Made by a program: the position numbers and the translations under genes. DNA of 64,000 bases from Macrocystis pyrifera (taxonomy: Eukaryota; Sar; Phaeophyceae; Laminariales; Laminariaceae). The stretch spans positions 2,937,924 to 3,001,923 of the forward strand of contig JASSKH010000017.1 in the NCBI GenBank assembly GCA_031763025.1, read 5' to 3'. Shown here in pieces: positions 40,153-52,224 of the stretch (position 1 is its first letter; each line of letters starts with the position of its first letter). A model generated the notes under the pieces. The model worked only from the letters and a program-made list of their open reading frames with translations. It was not told the origin of the DNA and made no database searches.

Positions 40153-41516
40153 GGTACCACCTGCGGCTCGCTTCAAGCTCCAATTTCGGGATCATCAAGA
40201 AAGAGGCTAGAATAATCAGGGGGCTGAGGGGGCGGGGGGTGACAGACCCACCACATCCGTGGGGTTGGGTGGGGATGAACGCCCCCCGCTCGTGCGTAGC
40301 AAAATAAAATTAAGCATCGACCACCCACAAACAGCTACCAGCAGGTACACAGCAAGAAAAATGCCCTCCGCCGAAGTAAGCCGGAAGTATACTCGGTACC
40401 TCTCGGGCACCTGGTACAGGTTAGCAGGTTTGGGCGAGACAGCGCAGCGCCCGTGAGGTGGTTCTTGGGATCCTACAAGTAATTAACACAACCAAGTTTG
40501 GGTAGGGCCACCCCACCCAACCGTGGACAGGAGGCCTCATCTAATCCAGTACTTGCTACATTGCATGAGCAGCGGAAAAACAATACCACCAGCAGGAACT
40601 TGTAGAATCAAGGGATAAAAAAATGGAAGCTCCTTTCGTCAGCTACAGCCGAGCTAGCAACAACCTACCTTTGTGCCTGTTTACTGGGCAGTGTTGTTCA
40701 CGCGTCGGGTCAAACTTCGCGGGTCAGGTCGAATCCCCGGGTCGCGTCATTTAGCGCAACAAGATAATAAATCGCCATCTTGCGGAGAGTGAGTGAGAGA
40801 GTGAGGGAGGGAGGGAGGGAAAGTGATTCGCTTCATAACTCCAACCGCGGGGGGGGGTGCTATCACAAGAGGCCAGAAGTAACAGAGGGCGGAGGGGGAT
40901 GACAGACCTTGATCCGTAGATGGCATGTGATGGTGTATTGTTCTTTCCCCGACCTTCACTTACTGCACGCTCATCTGCCCGCTTTGGCTCATCAACCTCG
41001 CATCACAAGGATTCATCCCCACACGCCATTATGGGTGTAGGTGTGCCATCCCCCTCCGTCCTGCCGCTATTTCTATGATAGCCTTTATTTTATGGAAACT
41101 CCACGGTTGGCGTTTCGAAGCGAAAATACTCTCACTCACTCACTCTCCGCAAGATGGTGATTGCTATCTTGTCTGCACTACGGTTATTTATCTATCCTTA
41201 AGGTCTCCCTTGATATTCTTTTTCTTCTTGCGGGGAACATATATGAGTGATCGACGTTGAAGTTCATCAACCACTCCTTTCGCTGCATGTTGTCAGTTGG
41301 CAAAACATGGTAACAATCGCTTGAGCAGATTGAAGAAGGGACCACATGCCTCCGCGAGATGGCAACCTACTGGGTGGTCACCACAAGAGGCGATCTGTCA
41401 AACTCAGAGGCACTCCTTCGCTACTCATTTCCTCTCGCCGTGAAGCCTCCTCCCATCCGTTTTCCCTCCATGACGCTCGCTGCAACCTGTTCAACGAAGG
41501 TTCTCTACCTTCTTCA

Positions 41517-41600
41517 TACCACCCTGGACAGGAATATAAGGAACGTTTTGTCTCCATATGAAATTATAAACGATCATTATATTTACGACCAGAGTTGTAC
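41517..41600. mobile_element. MITE S copy
   Basis: TACCACCCTGGACAGGAATA to ATTTACGACCAGAGTTGTAC. Confidence 0.75.
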
Positions 41601-41984
41601 CTCGGAAGCGTTCTAAGACGGTAGGGGTGCACCTGAATTTTTCTGAGGCTCTCTACTACTTGAGGAGAGTAGCTCCACACGATATAGTACGTCGACCGAT
41701 ACAGAGTTTTGGTTAAAAAAAAAATGTAGGATGAGTTTTGATCAAGAAAAATAGTAGGTGCGATCGCCAAAACTATTGTGCAACACAAACGGGATACCAC
41801 AGGGTATACTGCTGTAGTTTCTTCTCAGTTTTGAGGAGCGCCATCACTAGCTCAACCATGAATATTTCCGCCAAAAAGTGCTATACACCTGATATGCAAC
41901 CCTTACCGTAGCACGCGTCTTCGAGGCAGTCCTAATTGCAAGACCCTACTTTCCACCACAAAAATGGCGAGTTTGTGGTTCCGC

Positions 41985-42330
41985 TCTCGGGTCGCCCTAG
42001 TTGCAGGGCGGCCCGCGGTAAAATAATTCTTGCCCGTCTCGTTTGGTGGTCGTAATTTCGATGTTGTACATCGGCCCAGACTAATACGACTCCAGAATTA
42101 ACCCTAGCGCTAACCCTTACCCCAAGGCTAACCCTGATAGCCCTAACTCCAGCCCTGCCGGGTGGGTCGAGGTCGGCAGCAGCGGTCGCGCAACTCCGCC
42201 ACCGTGTTTTGGCAGAGTTTTTTTCCAAGTACAAACGGGCGGCCTGAAGGCCAGAGTCTCGAGCAATCAGACCAAACGACCGGCCAAGAATTTTTTCCCA
42301 GACCGTCCTGCAGTTAGGGGGAGTCCTTCG
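41985..42330 (-). mobile_element. Element with internal telomere-like array, copy 2
   Basis: Inverse orientation. CTAACCCT/CTAACCCTTACCCC units at about 42093-42160 flanked by TACATCG, GTCGAGGTCGGCAG and CCGTGTTTTGGCAGAG, which match the flanks of copy 1. The array units differ between copies. Confidence 0.7.
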
Positions 42331-43204
42331 CTCTTGTGGGGTGCGCACATGGACGCATGGGCAAGTAAACAACACTGAGGCTATGCGTACGAAACACATG
42401 ACTAGACAGAGATTTCATTCAAAATTCATCGTCACTTTGACGTCCCATGTCATCTCGCGCGAGCCTTTAAACCCGGCGACGTTCTGGACAAGCCATGGCC
42501 ACAGGCCTTTGCTATAGGTGTCTTACCTTTCCTCGTCCCCTGGTTTTGGACTTGGTATCAATCACGATCCAACCAGACGAACCCAGACTTGTGAGGCAAC
42601 AATTTGGTTCCAGTAGTTGGTCTTCAATCAGCCAGTCAGAGAATAAACACGACAACAAGTCGATCGTTATAAAACAAATTGTGAGAACATGTCGGGGAAT
42701 GCGGGATGAATGACGACGGTCGGGTGGAAAATCCTACAAACAACATATATATGTGTCACTTGTTGTTGCATCCTCCCTAAAAGGCGTGTTGGTTTGTAGT
42801 AAATGTTAAGTATTCCCTCCTACAGTAGTAGCTGGCAGGCGTTTGTCGTCTCGGCGAACAACGTGCCTCTCGGCCCGACGTTTGCTGTCTTCCAAGGCTG
42901 CGTTAGGCAGGCTACCCCCATCTTCACCACTAGTTCCGGTTTTAGGCCACTAGCTAGCACGAGAGACCCTGTATCTCACCCAAAGCCGGAGTTTCGATCA
43001 TTTCTATAGCGGGGAATTTTCTCGCGAAATACGAACACGTAAAGGCTTCAAGGATTCCAAATCAAAATACAGTCGGGCCACTCAGCTTCTAGTGGCGGGT
43101 GGCCCGGACGGAGACGCTGAACTGTAGCGCCGAACCCGCCCCCTCCCCCCTGTATCGAAAGGGATGCGTGGTCAGTGGTCAAATGACTACTACCAGAAAG
43201 TAAA

Positions 43205-43450
43205 TCAATTCATTTGACGCTGTCATCCGTATGCGAGAAAATCCGCCTCCAAAGTGGTTCTTAGTAGGATGCAGCTCACCCTCCATGCGACTCGCCCAAC
43301 ACCTCACGGCGCTTCGCGCTTGGTGCAAGCAATGTCTGCCTGGTCGGTGAAAACCCGACGTGCTCCGTCCCGGCGTTGTAGGGATACGCGGGTCTGTGGT
43401 CATACGACTATGGCCATGCATGACAATGAGTACAACCCCCTCCCCCCCCT
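43205..43450 (+). mobile_element. SINE-C copy, opposite orientation
   Basis: The one full copy in plus orientation. It runs from GACGCTGTCATCC through GGTTCTTAGTAGGATGCAGC to GACAATGAGTA and then a C-rich tail, which shows that the homopolymer belongs to one end of the element. Confidence 0.72.
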
Positions 43451-43542
43451 TACCGCAGCCTTTTAGTCTACAACCAGAATAATGTGGGCCGGTAGCTCCT
43501 GCAGCGGGTGGCACAGTAGATTTCTTTTATTTTTTAGTGAGG

Positions 43543-43655
43543 ATGGGGTGTGGAGACCCATCAAAGTAGGTTGTGTGGCATTATCGCACTCACTGTAGAG
43601 GGCCACCAACGACAAGGTAGTCTCAGACTGACCCTGCCGAGGAGGAGGAGGAGAA
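43543..43655. repeat. Dispersed repeat O, copy 2
   Basis: GGTGTGGAGACCCATCAAAG, TATCGCACTC and GTAGTCTCAGACTGACCCTG; followed by a GGA triplet run. Confidence 0.7.
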
Positions 43656-43754
43656 GGAGGAGGAGGAGGTGACAGACAGGATTTGAAAAATCATCATGCT
43701 GACACAGTAGAGAGGTACGAGTAACACGTTTAGGCCGAAGTATCTGTGACTGGA

Positions 43755-43862
43755 CGCCGCTTTTGCTAACCCTGTTAGCGCTGCAATGTGCAGAAGCATG
43801 CTTTTGACTCTAATTCCAAGTGCTTTGTCCCCAGAATGGGAGTGCAGTCCTGAAAGGATTCA
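43755..43862. mobile_element. MITE H copy
   Basis: CTGTTAGCGCTGCAATG to GAGTGCAGTCCTGAAAGGAT. Confidence 0.65.
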
Positions 43863-43948
43863 CCGAGGAGCTGTACGCCCAACAATATCGTTGGCATGCC
43901 ATTCCTCGTTTTACAACACTGTCGTCGTTGCATTCCTCCGAAGTAAGA

Positions 43949-44204
43949 CATGAGGTTCTTCATCTCTTCTTTTTTCTGTTGCTGCCCCCAAGTTTTGTGT
44001 GAAATAGGAGCCATGAGGTTCTTCATCTCTTCTTTTTTTCGTTGCTGCCCCCATTTTTTGTGTGAAATAGGAGCCATGAGGTTCTTCATCTCCTCTTTTT
44101 TTTCATTGCTGCCCCCATTTTTTGTGTGAAATAGGAGCCATGAGGTTCTTCATCTCTTATTTTCTTCGTTGCTGCCCCCAATTTTTGTGTGAAATAGGAG
44201 CCTC
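43949..44204. repeat. Four-copy ~63-bp tandem repeat
   Basis: Units start at 43949, 44013, 44076 and 44140 (ATGAGGTTCTTCATCTCTTC ... GTGTGAAATAGGAGCC). The first copies keep an open minus-strand frame. Confidence 0.9.
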
Positions 44205-44664
44205 GCAGACGTGAGGAGCTACCACTCGTACCGTCGCCACGCGTCATGAGGCGGCTAACCACCACCAGCTGGGGGGATAGGGCCTACCGTAGTGGAGTGG
44301 AATCTACAACAACGGGCTACGCGTGAGCGACACTGCGATGGAGACAGTAGCAATCACACGCGACTCCTCTCTCCCCGCGCAGGGGAGGTTTTGTTTGTTT
44401 TGGAGCTTCGTCCGTCTCCCCTCTTCGAGCTATGAAACTTCCACATGCGTATCATAAAGTATGCACTCGATACACGCGGCACTACCGTCAGGGTACGCTA
44501 CGTAGCATTTGAGCGTACGTCTATTTTTTGCTTTTTCGAAGCCCTTTGGAGTTAATCATTTTCCCCTTTTTGGCAATGGTTTCCTTACTCAACTTCCAAG
44601 TAGTTTGGCCCAAAAACATGGGTGCAATTCCAAAGTTTTTTTTTTATTACCACGACACCTTCGG

Positions 44665-45012
44665 GTTGCCCCGGTGGTTGAGCGACTGTCCTCGAGTGCT
44701 ACTACTGCAGCACTGATAGCATGGATTCGATTCTCCGTATTGGGAGTTTTGATTCCTCAGATGACACCCACTGCCGCCTAGAGCGTCTATTGTGGCGTGG
44801 ATGCATGAGGCACAATTCGACGTGACTCGGCGAGGGAAGAAAGTGCTTAATGGAAAACCTTCTCGCGACAACAATGCAATGCACGTACACCGTGGTGGGG
44901 AGGGGGGGTAGAAGAGTCTGCTATGCTACCCTCGGATCTGAGTTACGACTACAGGAAGGAGCAGGAGTAATAAAGGGCGAAGATGGAAAATGGGAAGGCA
45001 AAACAAAAACAT
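44665..45012 (+). mobile_element. SINE-B, fullest copy
   Basis: tRNA-like head (CCCCGGTGGTTGAGCGACTG) with a B-box-like GGATTCGATTCTC at 44723-44735, then a body ending in an A-rich CAAAACAAAAAC tail. Four truncated relatives share the body (CGGATCTGAGTTACGACTA). Confidence 0.72.
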
Positions 45013-45164
45013 TAAATCCTCTGCTGACATGCTCTGTTGCATGCCGTGCACGTATGTATCTTGTGTCTTACCTCGGATACCGTTCAGGATAATTAGCAAT
45101 AGTAGTCACGGTTGAAATTCAAGAAAAAAAAATCAATGGTGGCCCCTTCTGTCACCGGATACGA

Positions 45165-45480
45165 CGTACTATTGTACGTCGTCAAATACCGCAGCCTTCT
45201 ATGTACATGCTTCTTGCGGCGGCTTCAATACTACGATGCCCTCCTGGAAGTGTTTCTAGTAATTCACATTGCGCCTCTCTCCCCCATCATGGGTCCCGCG
45301 CATCCTCTTCGCCGTCCATAACACTTCTACTAGCTGTGTGCGTCATAAAATGTTGCCGCCTTGTATGCTTCTAGCGGCGGCTTCAATACCATGATGCCCA
45401 CCCGGAAGTGATTCAAGTAAACTAGTATTACTGCGCCTCTCCCTTGTACGTCATGGGTCCCACCCATCCTCTTCGTCGTC
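45165..45480. repeat. Two-copy tandem repeat overlapping gene 2's end
   Basis: GCGGCGGCTTCAATAC, GGAAGTG and CATGGGTCCC..CATCCTCTTCG..GTC occur in order in both halves (about 45175-45320 and 45345-45480). The right half includes the final ~30 nt of the coding exon. Confidence 0.82.
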
Positions 45481-45579
45481 AAAAATACTTGAGGCCGGGG
45501 TGGTAGGCCGTATTCCGGCCTTCTTCATGAATTTCTTGAAGTGGAGCACCGTCCGTCTGTCGTCGCCGTCTACCTGCGC
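45451..45579 (-). CDS. Gene 2 terminal exon
   Basis: Acceptor TCACGACAG|GCG, then 42 codons and a TGA at 45451-45453. Ends in an acidic C-terminus (SIFDDEEDGWDP). A foldback G element begins only about 32 nt upstream of the acceptor, and the 3' end of the exon is partly duplicated downstream. Confidence 0.86.
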   Translation of the reverse strand, partial: AQVDGDDRRTVLHFKKFMKKAGIRPTTPASSIFDDEEDGWDP

Positions 45580-47626
45580 CTGTCGTGACAAAACGAGCAA
45601 CCAAGTTGTGGGCACCTCGGACAGACCATCATCGATTCTCACTTCATCATCTAGATCTTTCCGGATAGATAGATCCCTGATCTGTATAATACGGTATGAT
45701 CTGCATGATCTAGCACATGTTTCCTGGGTTAGATCTGGACAATACGAACAGATCTTGCGCAACACCTCATAACGGCAGGTTAAGGTCAACTGTAGATGAT
45801 CTATCTGATCTATCTGTAGATCGTGATCTGTCTGTCCGACGTGTGGAGGTGTTTTGACGCGCAGAGTGGGGGCATAACTCTCATCGCCCAATCCTTACAA
45901 CCACGGTGAACCCCTTCACTCAATGCGTAACAGGGCCCCAGACACAACGAACGGTACCACAGCCGTATTTGGCCCACGAACAAACGTAAGGTTCACTGTT
46001 CGAGGGGGGGGGGGGGCGCTGAGAAATTTGGGATCAAGAAGTCGAGGTCAGCTTCGAGCGCTACAGTTTAAGTTAAGCCTACACAGTGGTAACCTATGCT
46101 CAAGGTTGCTCAAGGTTTTGTGTCACAGATCGGGCAGATAGATCATCGATCCCCAACTAATGATCTAGATCTTTCAGGGAAAGTAGATTCCTGATCTGTA
46201 CGATCTACGGCAGTAGCTCATGTTGTCGGGTGGCAGGCGTATGATCTGCATGATCTATCATATCACTTTCGTTCTTGTTTAGGATCTGTACCGTACACAG
46301 ATCCTAGACCAAACTCACAACGGCAGGTTACGGCCTAGATGGTCTAGATCATGACCTATTTCATCTGTCCAATATGTGTAAGTTGTTAAAGGTCTGCTCA
46401 GATTAGGCGTTCGTTGTTGCCGGGCCCACACTAGTTTTTTTTTTCTCCTCCTACTTATTATCTTCGCCTTTCTTTTCTCTCTCCCTCCTGATAGTCGTAA
46501 CTCACATCCGGGGTCACATAGCAAGCTCTTCTCCCTCCTCCCTACTACGTTTCGTGCCTTGCACTGTTTTTATCGCGAGAAAACTTCACTCGTTGACTCG
46601 CGTCGAACTACGACCCGGTTCTTAACGATTCGCTCATGAGAAGTTGGTTGCACCCTCGAGGAAACCCGGACAGTGAAACACAGTACGAGACGTTCAAACC
46701 TTCCTTTTAATACTGGTATACTCACGTACGATGTTTCATGTATAATTTCGGGTGGATATGCAGACGAACGTGCACCACGTGGGAAACCCGAGAACGGTCG
46801 TGCCCCTCAAAAACACGAAACCTCCCCCCCCCCCCCCCCCGCCGTCACGTTTTTCAGGCATTCTGCTTCGATTTCGGACCGTAAGCACAGTACTACTACT
46901 GTAGGCATTGAAGCATGCCTATATACTGGTATGATACGTATACACCACAATTCATGTAATAAGTTCGGGTTTGACAGTACAGCGTGTTGGTGTCAGAACA
47001 ACTTCAAGACGTCAAGTGATGGCCGGTGCCTGCCTCTGCCTCCTCCCATGGAATAATCATTTTTTTCAAGTCTTTTTTTTTTTTTCCCCCCCCCCACCCA
47101 CACCTGTAGGCGGCCTCCCCAATGCGTGTCGAGACCGCTGAAGAAAAACGAGCAAAATTCCTCCAGGGACTCTTCCGCCGGGAGGCACGAGGATGTCTTG
47201 CCTTGGATGGCGTCGGCAAGTCGCACCAACGCTTCCAGGAAATCTACCGGTGTCAGGCACCCCTTCTCGGTACGATCCAGGAGGAGCTCATCCGCGACCA
47301 GCATTTGCGACTTTTTTTCGGAGGGGAACACGAAGAACATGGAAATCGGAAGGAGGGCAGGAGGGGGTGGGGGGGCGGGGGGGAGCCACCAGAAAATTTG
47401 CGATTCGTCTTGGAAGGCAACACAAGATGAAAAATGGAGCGTGATGCGGAGGGGTGGGGGGCAAGCGGGACTTTTGTCTAGCACGCTCATATATTTCCGT
47501 CCTTTTGACCCGACAGCTAGCTGTGATACACGCTGTGGTGCACCATTAGAGTCGATCGAATGCGTTGTTGAGCGACAACAGACCACTGTATCGGGTGTGA
47601 CATAGTAGTGTCTATGTGCACAGCAG

Positions 47627-47669
<43 letters not shown>

Positions 47670-48497
47670 ACTCGATAGGAGAGATGTAGTCGATCTCATG
47701 CATGGCCGTAGTCGTATGACCATAGACCCTCGCATCCCTACAATGCCGGGACGGAGCATGTCGGGTTTTCACCGACCAGGCAGACATTGCTTGCACCAAG
47801 CGCGAAGCGCCGTGAGGTGTCCGGCGAGTCGCATGAAGGGTGAGCTGCATCCTACTAAGAACCGCTTGTGAGGCGGACTTGCATGTGGATGACAGCTTCA
47901 ATGAGTTAGGGGGGGGGGGACAACTCTGAGCGACGAACTCAAACTACGCGGAGACTGAGGATATGTTGACGAGAGTGTATAAATAAAATACATGAAGTCA
48001 GATGCAGCAGTAGAAGATAGACGCAGACCCAGATCCTCGCACGGTTTTATACTGGCGCAACTAAACAATTCTGAGGCCTCTTGTCACTTGAGACGCGTCA
48101 TTTTGTCTATTTTTTTCTGAATGACGGGGCCCCCTAACCCCCAATGGTCGGAATTCCATCCCTGCTTCGCAAGATTATATTTTGTACACCTGGGCCATGA
48201 GATTATTAATCAACCATTGCACTTCGACTTTTCTTTAAAATTATTTTCGGGTGACTTGTCAATAGTATAAGAGCTCCTCAAGCAGGAAGCCTCAGAAAAA
48301 AGGCGTGCACCTCCGCTGTCGCATGCGTCTTGAAGAAGACCTCGAAACCCCTCAACCCGAAAAAAAAAGAAGCTGGCTTTGAGTTCGCTTCGCAGAGGTG
48401 TGTGCGATCGTTTTTCAGCGGCAGCGTTCGTTTTCTCGACAACAACGGTGCAAGGGTGCTAAAGTCGTACCAGGTACGTTATGTTTTCGGGAAAAGG

Positions 48498-48571
<74 letters not shown>

Positions 48572-51500
48572 ACCAGCATCTGGTTCCGAAAACGCCTCCT
48601 CAGCTCGGTATTGGAGGCACCCTTACCTCTCTGTCCAGAAAGATAAGGGCCGTTTAAACGTTATTATTCAATGTGAACGGATGCTAGATTTAGGGACAGA
48701 ACGGTATACGGTAACCCGAGCAACAACCCAAGTGTTTTTAGGCAAAGAAAGGAGAAAGACGGAGCAAGGGCAGCATTTTGAGTCAGATAGAGGTCGAGCA
48801 GGATATTAGTAGGTATATACGCAAGTTACGGCAGTAGTAGACTTCGTTGCCTGCTACAACACAGGTTTCTTTTTTTCTTCAGTTTCGGTCTCCCCTTGGT
48901 TTTTCTTCTTCTGTCTGGGGAAGGTTTTGTGAGTGATCACCGCTGAAGCCCATCACGCCGCACGTTGTTTTGAGGACGGGCAAACGCAACAACAACTAAC
49001 AATGTTGTCGTATAAACCACTTCGGTCCGGGAATAGTATCCCGGTTTGATGTTCATATAATGCTCCAAACGGTCACTACATCCCCGGACACAATGTTACG
49101 GATTTTCCGACGATGTCGGATGCTGTAAAGAGAGCGTTGAGTTCGTACAGGGGGGGGAAAGGGGGGGGGTGCGCTCGTTTTTTTTCAGCGCTTGTTGTCT
49201 CGACAACAACGGCACTAAAGGTTTTTAAAACGTCGAAACAAACACTACACCTTTATATTTCCGGAAGGCTATCTCTATCTCTCTCGCGGCCAGCATCTTT
49301 CCCCGAAAAACACCTTTTTTCGGCTCATTGTGACAAACTTTTTTCCCCCGTCGCAGAAAAAAAAATCGAGCCCCCCTGTGCGAACTCAACTCTCTCTTAC
49401 GGTAGTAATCTGGACCAGAAAAGAGGGGACGCCAGCAGGGTGGATCCCTTTTCGGGAAAGCCTCCTTGTTGTATGGGGAGACAGTGATTGAGTATCACTC
49501 CGTGAGCGATATGGCAGCTCTACAACAGCACGACAAAGTAGAAAGAGGCTAGGAAAAAACAAAGATTATGACGAATGCAGCGATCGCTGCGGCGGCCGCC
49601 CCGCTCCCTTTTGGTACGGTAGTTTCTCAGTGCCCTCAACCCTTTCAGGGCCAATAGGACTGACTGCAGTCCCATTTTGGGGACAAACTTCTTGGAATTT
49701 GACCGGTTTTTTCTACAAAACGGGACTGCAGTCCTAAAAGAGTTAAGGAGCTCCCGTCAGTCAAAAATATTGCGCACCTCGGACAGATCAGACAGATCAT
49801 GATCTGATGTACATAGATCATCTAGATCATCTAGTTCCTCGCCTGCCGCTATGAGAGGGTGTGCAGGATATGCAGAAACACAAATCCAACCAAGGAAACA
49901 TGTGCCAGAAGAGTATGCCGATTGGAGACAGGCGTAAAATATTTGTGACCCTGATAGTGCGGCAGCATCCTATCACAGCAGCACCCATCGTACCTGGAGA
50001 AAAACCAGCTTAGCCTTGTCCCGGTCAAGCATGCTGTAGATGTTTGCGTCGTCCAAAAGCGCTTCCCAGTCTGCCAGAGAAAATCGTACGGCCTCTCCCG
50101 CCTGCCTCCGTTTCAAAAAAGAAAAGGCAGCAACGCAAAGAAAAAGGGTCAGGGTTAACGGTGTATCTTACTTAGTCTGCCAGACAACATTGTAGACAGT
50201 CTCCGCCTGCCTCGTTTCAAAACTAAACGCAGCAGTGTGTAAGGGCGTCGTTAGCGGTGCGGTACAGTTCTCCGCCTGCTTCGTGTCGAAGAGAAACACA
50301 GCAGTGCCAAAGAAAGGGCGTCGTTGTTAGCGATGTCTCTACGAACCATCAAAATCAAGATTGCGCTTCCCTGTCCGCCAGACAAAATCGTAGTCTCCGC
50401 CTGCCTCGTTTCAAAAATGAACGCAGCAGTGTTGAAAGTAGTACGTAAAAGGACATCGTCAGCGGTGTCTCTCAATAGCCATCAAGTCAAACCCGCCGGA
50501 GAGCCGGGCTACGGCAAGTATTGGGGCTGAAGTTTTGAGCCCCAACGCTTCTCAACCATTGAAGCTGACGGAAGTGGTCCTCAACCATTGCATTTTCGGT
50601 ATTCAACCTACTGTAGCACTCCCGTTGTACGGAGCAAACACTTGGTATTAGAGTCAGATTTATGTACAGCCGCGCAGCACTAAAAATGGCTAAAAACAGT
50701 ATCGCAGACGGACGGACGGACGGGGGCTCCTCAACCATTGCAACTGACGAGATTAACCCGTTAAGGACTGCACTCCCGTTTCGCCGTTTTGGGGAAAAAT
50801 TACTTGAAATTAGAGTCATGTTGAGGTACATGTACAGTGCAGTACAACTGTAAAAGGGCTAACATGTTTCTCGCTGGTGGACGGGGGGGGGGGGGGGGGG
50901 CTCCTCAACCATTGCAACTGAGGAGGAGCTACCCAATCATACCGTTGGAATCCGATGTAAATATTTTACAGTCTATTGGCCCACCGGATTTTATATTTCG
51001 GGTTTTTTGCTGGAGGTTACGGTTTTCCTCCAGAGTTGGTTATTGGGCGGGGCGGGGGGAGCGGGGGAGAGGTACAGAGCTTCTTTCAGGAAAATGAAGT
51101 GCACTCTCCTACAGGTAGCATGCGTCCGTACCGCAGTTCACAAGGAAAAAAGCGTAAGCTTTCAAAGTGCGTGCGTACAGGGTATATATCAGGCCGGGAA
51201 AACTGCGTATTTGTGATGTTTGTGATGGGTTTTTTTTCAATCGTCAGGTCACGAAAGAGGAGACACACAGGATTGAGGTTTACATCACGACGGAAGAGAC
51301 CGAGTATATGTACCTCGTCTTTTCACGGAGAACATTGCCGTGGTCTTTGCTCGTCGTAAGCGTCCCTCTGCTGTTGTTCATGGCGCTGAGCGTTAGTAGC
51401 GTCAATCGACACAGAGAGCACTTCTTGATGGCGTTGGAAACAATACTTGTGCTGTTTTTTGCCCATGCGTAGCTCTCACCTTTCTGGGCGCCTGTTGGTG

Positions 51501-52186
51501 TCGTCGAGAAGCTTTCAAGCCCCGGCTGTTTGCAGGATAAGCCTATAGGTCAGGTCAACATGCAGAGGAACAGATGGTGGCTTTCGGTTGAGAGAGGTGC
51601 AAGTCCGTGCACGCTCGAAACAACGGCATCATCCATCAATGCCGCGCGCGCAGGCCATAAGGAAGCCGATTTATGCGTGTTTCCAGCTTGAAGAAATACC
51701 TATACATCGATACATCCACGCGGAGATCGTACGAGTATAAAAAAATATCAGGGGGTCTCACGGGTCGGGCCTAACTTCGCAGGTCACGTCGGGTCGGGTC
51801 GGGCCGGGTCACCTAACACGGCCCCGATCCAACGAGTTATAGTTTGAAGACGTCCTGACCCGACCCACGGGTGGAGTCATGACCCGTGAACAGCCCTGGA
51901 GAATATGGAAATCGGAGATTCGCGCGTTCGACCAAGAATCTGAAAACATTGTTTTTTTTTGTTTATATTGTCTTTTTTTCACCAGCACACACAGTAGTTA
52001 TTTTTTTTGTGATATGAAGGCATCACCTGAAACAACGCGCGGAAGCCTTCAATCTTGGGCTTAAGGGCCTTCTCCAGCCCCTCCGTGTACAGTCTCTCCT
52101 TCCGATACCGGTCTGGGTCAAGCAGAGCAGTCTTTGGGAGGCGATGCATGAACTGCAGGGAATATCAGGAGAGTATAAAAGAAGGG

Positions 52187-52224
<38 letters not shown>

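Noticed and set aside
47004..47103. Short terminal exon for gene 2 ending EAEAGTGHHLTS
   Set aside because: It would need a ~60-nt intron, unlike all others, and the exon at 45451-45579 gives a better acceptor, phase and acidic C-terminus.
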